This document shows positions 7,617 through 13,358 of a DNA stretch of 24,396 nucleotides, piece after piece. This DNA comes from NAT127 sp041655035 (GTDB lineage: Bacteria > Pseudomonadota > Gammaproteobacteria > Pseudomonadales > Porticoccaceae): positions 1-24,396 of the forward strand of contig JBAZCN010000040.1 of NCBI GenBank assembly GCA_041655035.1. Direction: 5' to 3'. A model generated the notes under the pieces. The model had not been told where the DNA came from, did not search any database, and worked only from the letters and a program-made list of their open reading frames with translations. Made by a program: the position numbers and the translations under genes. The first letter of the stretch is position 1. Each line of letters starts with the position of its first letter.

Positions 7617-8669
7617 TCAACCTCCGCCATCGGCCTCTCCCTGGAACAGGTGCGCGCACCTGCGCAGCAGCGCCCGCAACAGCGGGTTGCGGGCGCGCAC
7701 CGCGTGCCAGGTGGGGGTGATGCTCGCCCCGAGATAGCGCTTGATACGCGAGTCGGTCCAGCCGGCGACGTAGTGGCTCAGGCCTTCGTCCAGCGCATAT
7801 TGGAGGTTGTGTATCCAACTGACGAAATACAGGTTGTGCTCGCGCGCCTGCGGATAGCGGAAGCCGACGTACTTGTCGACCAACTTGCCTTCGTAGAGGT
7901 AGCACAGGTTCCAGCCGATCAGCTCGCGGTCGTCGTAGTAGAGGAACATGCGCCCGCTGCTGTTCCGGTCCTGCAGCAACGACTTGAAGAAAGCCTCGGA
8001 AAGCAGGTCGAAATGCACCTGGCTCTGCGCGTGGACGTTCAAGTACAGCGCGTAGCAGCGGCGCACGGCGCCATCATCGAACCATGGGTGGCCGGTTTCC
8101 AGGCAGCGGATATCCAGGCCGGCGCGGGCGTTGAGCTTGCGCCGGATATCCTTGCGCCGGCTGGCCGAAAGCCGCGCCAGGTATTCATCGACGGATTCGA
8201 AGTCGATCGCGACCCAGGCCAGCGGCATGCCTTCGAGCAGCACGAATCCGTTGTGCGCCAACGCATCGGCGAAGGCCGCGGCCTGGCGGTTCTCGCGCAC
8301 CCCGAGCAGGGGCGAATCCAGTGCCAGGTCTTTCACGATCAACAGGCGGCTGTCGCCGGCGTGGCGCTGCAGGATGTCGTCCACCAGGGCCTGCGGATCG
8401 GCCGCATGGGGCAAGGGCATGTACTCTGTGGCGGTGCAGCCCACGAAGCGCGTCCGCCAGTGCAACCAGCGTTGCCAATGGCGGTGGCCCGGCAGGGCTT
8501 TCAGGCGCTGGCCCAGGCTTTTGTCCAGCGTGGTGGTGAGGTCGAAATCGGTCACGAACACCGGCACGCCCGACGGCAGTTGTGCCGCGTCGAAGCCCTC
8601 CGGCGGGTAGGCGACGAACTGGCGGATCAATATACCCGGTTCCAGCGCGGTGTCGTATCTGCAGTTCAT
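7617..8669 (-). CDS. FemAB/GNAT_6-type N-acyltransferase (BioF2-like acetyltransferase domain)
   Basis: A 350-residue protein without signal peptide. The C-terminal half (about 165-330) shows the GNAT_6/BioF2-like pattern: SASRRKDIRRKLN, then FDLLSEAFFKSLL, a beta strand GRMFLYYDDRELIGWNLCY, and LVDKYVGFRYPQAREHNLYF leading to WTDSRIKRYLGA. Family members transfer acyl or aminoacyl groups to amines, and are often annotated as peptidoglycan biosynthesis/recognition proteins. The N-terminal 150 residues resemble nothing I can name. The gene begins 5 bases after the stop of the 54-residue protein and shows no strong ribosome binding site of its own, so translational coupling to that small gene is likely. 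An N-acylation step in the pathway of this locus is inference. Confidence 0.85.
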   Translation of the reverse strand: MNCRYDTALEPGILIRQFVAYPPEGFDAAQLPSGVPVFVTDFDLTTTLDKSLGQRLKALPGHRHWQRWLHWRTRFVGCTATEYMPLPHAADPQALVDDILQRHAGDSRLLIVKDLALDSPLLGVRENRQAAAFADALAHNGFVLLEGMPLAWVAIDFESVDEYLARLSASRRKDIRRKLNARAGLDIRCLETGHPWFDDGAVRRCYALYLNVHAQSQVHFDLLSEAFFKSLLQDRNSSGRMFLYYDDRELIGWNLCYLYEGKLVDKYVGFRYPQAREHNLYFVSWIHNLQYALDEGLSHYVAGWTDSRIKRYLGASITPTWHAVRARNPLLRALLRRCAHLFQGEADGGG

Positions 8670-8674
8670 CGCGA

Positions 8675-8839
8675 TCAGGATCGCCGGGTCGCCAACACCG
8701 CATCCAACGCGGCGACGCCGGTGTCCGTCAGCCTCGCCAATGGCGGCGGCGCTGATTCATCGACGCCTCTGTGCAGGTGCGCGAGGATAGGTTCGTCGAT
8801 CGCGGTATGGTGAGCGTCCACGTCGCGCGCTCCATTCAT
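8675..8839 (-). CDS. Small 54-residue protein of unknown function, within the cluster
   Basis: This short frame fills most of the gap between the class III aminotransferase and the acyltransferase. The ATG is preceded by GGGAGG with a 7-base spacer, one of the best ribosome binding sites in the locus, and the TGA lies 5 bases before the acyltransferase ATG. The product starts MNGARDVDAHH, has four histidines in its first 23 residues, a central ESAPPPLARL, then an LTDTGVAALDAVL helix-like segment and the end ATRRS. It has no Cys, no membrane helix, no signal peptide and no phosphopantetheine DSL motif. It could be a small accessory subunit, a modified peptide substrate or a coupling leader. 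I do not recognise the family. Confidence 0.6.
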   Translation of the reverse strand: MNGARDVDAHHTAIDEPILAHLHRGVDESAPPPLARLTDTGVAALDAVLATRRS

Positions 8840-8882
8840 CTCGTGTCCTCCCGATTGGGTCCGGGCCCGCCGCTGTCGCGGC

Positions 8883-10280
8883 TTACTTGGCTTTGGTGAT
8901 CAGCTGGTCGAGCAACGCGATCGCGGTATCGATCTCCTCGTAGGTGATATCCAGCGATGGCGCGAAGGTGATGACGTTCTTGTACCGGCCACCGACATCC
9001 AGCACCAAGCCCATGCGCTTGCCCTTGTACAGCAGGTCGCCGGCCAGGCCGATATCGACCATGCGATCGAGTAGTTCCTTGTTGGGGGCGAAGCCATCGG
9101 CAGCGCAGATTTCCGCGCGCAATGCCAGCCCCAGCCCGTCGACGTCGCCGATTTCCGGATATTTCTTCTGCAACTCGCGCAGGCCGTCGAGGAAATACGC
9201 GCCCTTTTCCGGCACGGTGCGCTCGTAATCCATTTCCTTGCCCAACTTCAGTACTTCCAGGCCCAGGCGGGTGCCCAGCGGGTTGGAGTTGAACGTGGAA
9301 TGGGTGGAACCCGGCGGGAACACGGCCGGATTGATCAGTTCCTCGCGCGCCCACAGACCGGACAGCGGGTTCAGGCCATTGGTCAGTGCCTTGCCGAACA
9401 CCAGCACGTCAGGGGTGACGCCGAAGTGCTCGATCGACCACAGTTTGCCGGTGCGCCAGAAGCCCATCTGGATCTCATCGACCACCAGCAGGATGCCGTA
9501 TCTGTCCAGCACCCGCTTGAGACCGCTGAAGAAGTTGCGCGGCGGGATCACATAGCCACCAGTGCCCTGGATCGGCTCGACGTAGAGCGCCGAGTACTCG
9601 GCCTGGCCGGCATTGGGATCCCACACGCCGTTATACTCGCTCTCGAACAGGCGCTCGAACTGGTGCACGCAGTGGTCGGAATACTCGTCCGGGGTCATGC
9701 CCGTTGGGCGGCGGAACGGATACGGGAACGGGATGAACATCGCGCGCTCGCCGAAATGGCCGTAGCGGCGGCGGTAGCGGTAGCTGGAGGTGATCGCCGA
9801 GGCGCCGAGGGTACGGCCGTGGTAGCCGCCCTCGAAGGCGAACATCAGGCTCTTGCCGCCACTCGCGTTGCGCACGATTTTCAGCGAATCCTCGACCGCC
9901 TGCGCACCGCCGACATTGAAGTGCACGCGGCCATCAAGTCCGAATTTCTCCTTCGCATCCATTGCGATGGTCTTGGCCAGCTGCACGCGGGTCGGATGCA
10001 GGTACTGACTGGCGACCTGCGGCAACTGGTCGATCTGGTCCTTGAGCGCGGTGTTCAGCCGCTGGTTTGCATAGCCGAAATTGCATGCCGAGTACCACAT
10101 CTGCAAGTCCAGATAGGGCGTGCCCTGGGCATCGAACATGTAGCTGCCCTCGCAGCGGTGGAATATCCTGGGCGGGCTGACGTAGTGCACCGTGTCGCCG
10201 AAGGAACTATAACGGGCCTCATCGGCAAGCAGCTGGGAGTCGTCGATCATGGTTGTCATGTTCTTGTCGAATAAAGTCAT
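8883..10280 (-). CDS. Class III PLP aminotransferase
   Basis: A 465-residue fold-type I enzyme of the acetylornithine/4-aminobutyrate/diaminobutyrate aminotransferase class. Visible motifs are GGAQAVE (124-130, phosphate cup), FEGGYHGRTLG (149-159, ring stacking), LLVVDEIQMGFWRTG with D268, and the Schiff-base lysine K297 in VFGKALTNG. It is longer than GABA transaminase by an insert around 190-230 and carries an unusual aromatic SxxFGDT N-terminus. Start chosen at ATG 10280 with AGGA about 7 bases upstream; the open frame extends to 10451 but into non-conserved sequence. It follows the HAD phosphatase by 41 bases and precedes the small gene by 43 bases. The amino acceptor is unknown; class III enzymes usually act on terminal amines. 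Confidence 0.93.
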   Translation of the reverse strand: MTLFDKNMTTMIDDSQLLADEARYSSFGDTVHYVSPPRIFHRCEGSYMFDAQGTPYLDLQMWYSACNFGYANQRLNTALKDQIDQLPQVASQYLHPTRVQLAKTIAMDAKEKFGLDGRVHFNVGGAQAVEDSLKIVRNASGGKSLMFAFEGGYHGRTLGASAITSSYRYRRRYGHFGERAMFIPFPYPFRRPTGMTPDEYSDHCVHQFERLFESEYNGVWDPNAGQAEYSALYVEPIQGTGGYVIPPRNFFSGLKRVLDRYGILLVVDEIQMGFWRTGKLWSIEHFGVTPDVLVFGKALTNGLNPLSGLWAREELINPAVFPPGSTHSTFNSNPLGTRLGLEVLKLGKEMDYERTVPEKGAYFLDGLRELQKKYPEIGDVDGLGLALRAEICAADGFAPNKELLDRMVDIGLAGDLLYKGKRMGLVLDVGGRYKNVITFAPSLDITYEEIDTAIALLDQLITKAK

Positions 10281-10321
10281 GGTGTTTTCCTGGAAAGTGA
10301 GTGTTGGCCTGCCGGCAGAGC

Positions 10322-11014
10322 TCAAACGGGCAGCGCGCTTGGCAGAGGCTGGTGCTCGGGCGCCAGGCTGCCATCGAGGAGGCGCGGCAGCAGTTCCGTC
10401 GCGTCCTCGAAGCCCGCGATGGGGAGGTAGGGAATCCCGGCCGAGCGGCAATGCTCGATGAGCCGGTTTTTCGCGAAAACGAAATCGACACGGTTGGCCA
10501 CGCAGAAATCGGAAGCGCCATCGCCAATCAGCAGTACCCGATCGTACGCTCCACCGAGCCCGCGATTAGCGATGCTGCATTTGCAGGTGCCACTGCTGCA
10601 GCCTTTCGCTTGCGATGGCGATTCGAGCGTCCAGCGATCGGGCGACCTCGCCACCAGATGGTTGGCCGACACCGGCATATCCTGCAGATCGTGGCGGGCG
10701 AGGATCCGCCGTATCGTATAGTCCAGGCCGTCGCTGACGATGCGCAGCGGCACCTTGGCCGCCGCGGCCTGCCTGACGAACCCGGGGAAACCGTGATCGA
10801 TGCGCACGGCATCGAGATGCGCATCCAGCGTCTGCCGGTCCAATTCCAGTAACTCCACCTGACCGCGCATGCATTGCCGCGACCCGATGCGCCCGGCGCG
10901 CCAGTCATCCTCGAGCTGCTGCCAGCCCGGACGGCCGTATTCGCTGAGCAGCGAGTCGATCACATCCTCCACGCTCACCGTGCCATCGAAATCACAAAGG
11001 ATCGTCCAGCTCAT
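10322..11014 (-). CDS. HAD-IB family phosphatase, MtnX-like
   Basis: A 230-residue cytoplasmic phosphatase and the first gene of the minus arm. Motif I is LCDFDGTV (nucleophile D8, acid D10), motif II IVSDG (S94), and motif IV LIGDGASDFCVA (164-175). Between them an inserted segment holds KGCSSGTCKC with C139, C144 and C146, reminiscent of the cysteine group in MtnX/PHOSPHO1-like proteins. MtnX dephosphorylates a methionine-salvage intermediate, but no other salvage gene is present, so here it more likely acts on a phosphorylated small molecule of this locus, for example before or after the aminotransferase step. Start ATG 11014 has GGTGGA 7 bases upstream. A perfect 7-bp inverted repeat lies 42-60 bases upstream. 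Confidence 0.9.
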   Translation of the reverse strand: MSWTILCDFDGTVSVEDVIDSLLSEYGRPGWQQLEDDWRAGRIGSRQCMRGQVELLELDRQTLDAHLDAVRIDHGFPGFVRQAAAAKVPLRIVSDGLDYTIRRILARHDLQDMPVSANHLVARSPDRWTLESPSQAKGCSSGTCKCSIANRGLGGAYDRVLLIGDGASDFCVANRVDFVFAKNRLIEHCRSAGIPYLPIAGFEDATELLPRLLDGSLAPEHQPLPSALPV

Positions 11015-11540
11015 TCAATATTCCACCATCTTGAGGGAACCCGGGTACATGCCCCGAACCGTGGTTGACGGTTCTGGATACAGAACTCTAGGCAGGATTT
11101 CTTTCGCGCTCCTTTCTCGACGCGCCTGGTCCTGAAGCATTGGGTCTCGAGGCGGCACACCGGGTGCCGGAGAACAGGTGGTTGCCGGGCGACGCCGTCC
11201 AGAGCGTGGGATGCGCCGAGGAACGAAGCGCACCGCGGGAACTGCCGTGATGAAAATGTTCTTATGTATAGCCGCCTAATCTAACCATCGACAGGCCCTG
11301 ATCCAGTCGTTGCACCCTCGCGGATTTCCATCACCTTCGAGCTTTCCGAAGCGAAGAGCGGCGTTGATTGGGGATGACAAAAATTGCGGGAGAGAACTGG
11401 AGTTCAATGGCGTCGCTGGAATATCGGCTGATGTGCTACAAGGCTATGGCCATTCCTCGGGCGTTCACGAAAGGCCAGGGATTGCCGTGGAGGGAGAGGG
11501 CGCTCCGATCTCGGCGGGACGGCGTTTCAGGCGCCCGGGC
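11015..11540. other. Intergenic region upstream of the minus-strand cluster arm
   Basis: These 526 bases separate the HAD gene start from the end of the M48 protease gene. I see an inverted repeat near the HAD start (listed separately) and no convincing gene; short open frames on both strands lack ribosome binding sites. The region must hold the promoter for the six-gene minus arm. No strong hairpin terminator for the M48 gene was found just below 11541. Confidence 0.6.
11056..11074. promoter_or_regulatory. Inverted repeat, possible operator of the minus arm
   Basis: The arms GAACCGT (11056-11062) and ACGGTTC (11068-11074) are perfectly complementary around GGTTG. After one mismatch the flanking CC and GG also pair. 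The site lies 42-60 bases upstream of the HAD ATG, where an operator or an RNA hairpin in the leader would sit. It is not followed by a T run, so it is unlikely to be a terminator. Confidence 0.45.
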
Positions 11541-13091
11541 TCAAAGATTCTTGGTCTTTTCCTCCAATTGCGCGACATCCCGCAGGCGCTGCTCGAGCAT
11601 GGCGTTTTCGCGGTAGTTCTGCTTGACCAGCCGCTGGGCGTAGCCCAGTTGCTGGCGGGCCTTGTCGAACACTCCGATCAGCACGAAATACTCGGCCCGC
11701 GCTTTGTGTACGGCGACGATGTCGCCGGCCAGGCCACTGACTTCCGCCAGCTGGAACCACACCTCGGGGTCTTCGGGGCGCTTGCGGCTGAGATCCTCGA
11801 GGACCTGCTGCGAGGCGTTGTAATCGCCTTGCTTGAGAAAGATTTCCGCCTTGTTGCGCTGCAGGGCGTAATTGTTCTTGTGAAGCCGTTCGAGGCCGGC
11901 GATGCGGCCGAGAGCGTCCTCGTACTTGCCGGCACTGGTTTCGAGATCGAGGGCGGCGAGTTGGAGAGTCAGGTTGCGAGGTTCTTCGTCGAGCATCGGC
12001 GCGAGGGTTTGCCAGGCCTGGTCGTGTTTGCCGGCCAGGGCCAGGGCCAGGGCCAGGCCGTAGCGCGAAGCGCGTTTCGACAGGCTCTCGCCATCGAGCT
12101 CGCTGGTAAAGCGGTTGATCGACTTCTGGGCATTGCCATCGATGTAGATCAATGCCCGGGCGCGCATGTAGGTGTACTGGGCCGAAGCCGGGTAGTGTCG
12201 CGCCGGGTAATTGCCAATGCGGTTGCGGGCGTCGGCTATCCGGCTTTCCGTCAGCGGGTGGGTGAGCAGGAATTCCGGCGGTCGCTGCCCGGTAAAGCGG
12301 GTGGCGGCGAGCATCCGTTCGAACATGTTGGACACCGCCTTGGGGTCGCGTCCCGAGCGGTACAGGGTTTCGATACCGATGCGATCGGCCTCCTGTTCAT
12401 TCTGGCGGCTGTAGCGCAGGGCGCTGTCGAGGGCCGCGGCCTGGGTGGCGGTGATGGCCGCCATGCCGGCGTCGCCGCCCACCGTGGCGGCGAGGATGAT
12501 GCCGGCCAGCAGTCCGGCCATGGTGCCCATGGAGCTGGCGCGCTGATTCTGTACCCCACGGGCGAAGTGCCGCTGGCTCAGGTGGGCCAGTTCGTGGGCG
12601 AGCACCGAGGCCAGTTCGTCCTCGCTTTCGGCGAAGCGGAACAGGCCGGTATGGGCGCCCACCACGCCTCCCGGCACGGCGAAGGCGTTCATCGTCGAAT
12701 TGTTGATCACTACCAGTTCGAGACGCGGGTTGTCCAGGGCGCTGTAGCCGGCCAGATCGTAGAGCAATTGCTCCAGATAGAGTTGCAGCTCAGGATCGTC
12801 GAGGGTCTGCACCCGGCTGCGGAAAGCGCGCAGCCAGGCGCGGCCGAGTTCAAATTCCTGCTGGAGGGAGATGACGCCGGAGGTGGCGTCGCCGAGCACC
12901 GGCAGGTCGAAATCGTTGGCGTCACTGCGCGACACCGCCAGTGCGCCGGTCAACAAGACCAGGAACAGCAGGAGTTGCGCGGCCAGTGCCTGTAGAGGTG
13001 ATCGGGTGATAATGGTCGTGCTCCGGTTGAATGGGCCATGCCCGCAGGGATAGTGCAATGATGGTAACCCAAGGGGCTTGCCTGGCGCCAT
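11541..13091 (-). CDS. bepA: M48 metalloprotease with TPR domain, BepA (YfgC)-like
   Basis: A periplasmic zinc protease/chaperone of the BepA family, which tends outer-membrane beta-barrel assembly. The motif HELAH in LAHELAHLSQRHF gives the zinc site, with the third ligand in the EQEADRIG helix. NNSTMNAFAVPGG and LLTHPLTESRIADA are family signatures, and the last 200 residues form TPR-like helices ending near the stop. A signal peptide (LQALAAQLLLFLVLLTGALA) is clear. The start is uncertain. ATG 13091 is the first standard start that keeps the signal peptide but has no ribosome binding site and adds a 26-residue odd N-terminus. An ATT at 13011-13013 has GGAG 7 bases upstream and gives 490 residues, close to E. 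coli BepA. TTG 13058 is a third option. Confidence 0.9.
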   Translation of the reverse strand: MAPGKPLGLPSLHYPCGHGPFNRSTTIITRSPLQALAAQLLLFLVLLTGALAVSRSDANDFDLPVLGDATSGVISLQQEFELGRAWLRAFRSRVQTLDDPELQLYLEQLLYDLAGYSALDNPRLELVVINNSTMNAFAVPGGVVGAHTGLFRFAESEDELASVLAHELAHLSQRHFARGVQNQRASSMGTMAGLLAGIILAATVGGDAGMAAITATQAAALDSALRYSRQNEQEADRIGIETLYRSGRDPKAVSNMFERMLAATRFTGQRPPEFLLTHPLTESRIADARNRIGNYPARHYPASAQYTYMRARALIYIDGNAQKSINRFTSELDGESLSKRASRYGLALALALAGKHDQAWQTLAPMLDEEPRNLTLQLAALDLETSAGKYEDALGRIAGLERLHKNNYALQRNKAEIFLKQGDYNASQQVLEDLSRKRPEDPEVWFQLAEVSGLAGDIVAVHKARAEYFVLIGVFDKARQQLGYAQRLVKQNYRENAMLEQRLRDVAQLEEKTKNL

Positions 13092-13149
13092 GCGCGTCGG
13101 GCAGGGTGAATCTTTGGACAGGCCGACCGCTGTCCGGTTCCGTTTCGCT

Positions 13150-13268
13150 GGCCGGCGACAGAGCCTGAACTGACAAACAGAATCCGATGTCATACCATGG
13201 GCAGCGGCGGCCTGGGCCGATTCTGCCGGTGGTGCCGCCCATGTCCGGCCGGGCGATAGCGCCTGAAC
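13150..13268. repeat. Two imperfect direct repeats in the divergent intergenic region
   Basis: The first copy (13150-13170) begins GGCCGG and ends GAGCCTGAAC; the second (13247-13268) begins GGCCGG and ends GCGCCTGAAC. They differ by one insertion and two substitutions in about 21 bases and lie 97 bases apart. They could be paired regulator sites or an old duplication. Confidence 0.4.
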
Positions 13269-13294
13269 ATCACCCATCATCACGAGGAATACCT

Positions 13295-13354
13295 ATGCCC
13301 TTTGCCACCAGAGGCTGTTCAACCTCGTTCCCGGTACCCCTGACGGAGCAATAG
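13295..13354 (+). CDS. Possible 19-residue leader peptide before the M16 gene
   Basis: ATG 13295 has GAGGA six bases upstream, a better site than that of the protease gene itself. The frame runs 19 codons (MPFATRGCSTSFPVPLTEQ) to TAG 13352-13354, four bases before the M16 ATG. The spacing suggests translational coupling or a regulatory upstream frame. It shows no run of a single amino acid that would suggest classical attenuation. Chance is possible for so short a frame. Confidence 0.3.
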   Translation: MPFATRGCSTSFPVPLTEQ

Positions 13355-13358
13355 CAGC

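Larger units (their letters stand above)
13092..13358. other. Divergent intergenic region between M48 and M16 genes
   Basis: This region should hold divergent promoters for the two proteases. It contains two imperfect direct repeats (13150-13170 and 13247-13268) and a 19-codon frame with a good ribosome binding site right before the M16 gene, both listed separately. I see no clear -35/-10 pair. Confidence 0.5.

Noticed and set aside
8293..8560. D-F-D-L-T-T-T-L in the acyltransferase N-terminus as a HAD motif
   Set aside because: It resembles DxDxT by chance; no other HAD motif follows at the right distance.
7650..8813. 387-residue plus-strand frame opposite the acyltransferase and the small gene
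   Set aside because: Antisense shadow with Val/Gln/Ala-rich composition; minus strand has the conserved GNAT_6 pattern.
11015..11233. 72-residue minus-strand frame directly upstream of the HAD gene
   Set aside because: Arg/Pro-rich, no ribosome binding site, and it would occupy the promoter region of the operon.
11310..12995. 561-residue plus-strand open frame opposite the BepA-like gene
   Set aside because: Antisense shadow; the minus strand has HELAH, TPR and signal peptide in proper order.
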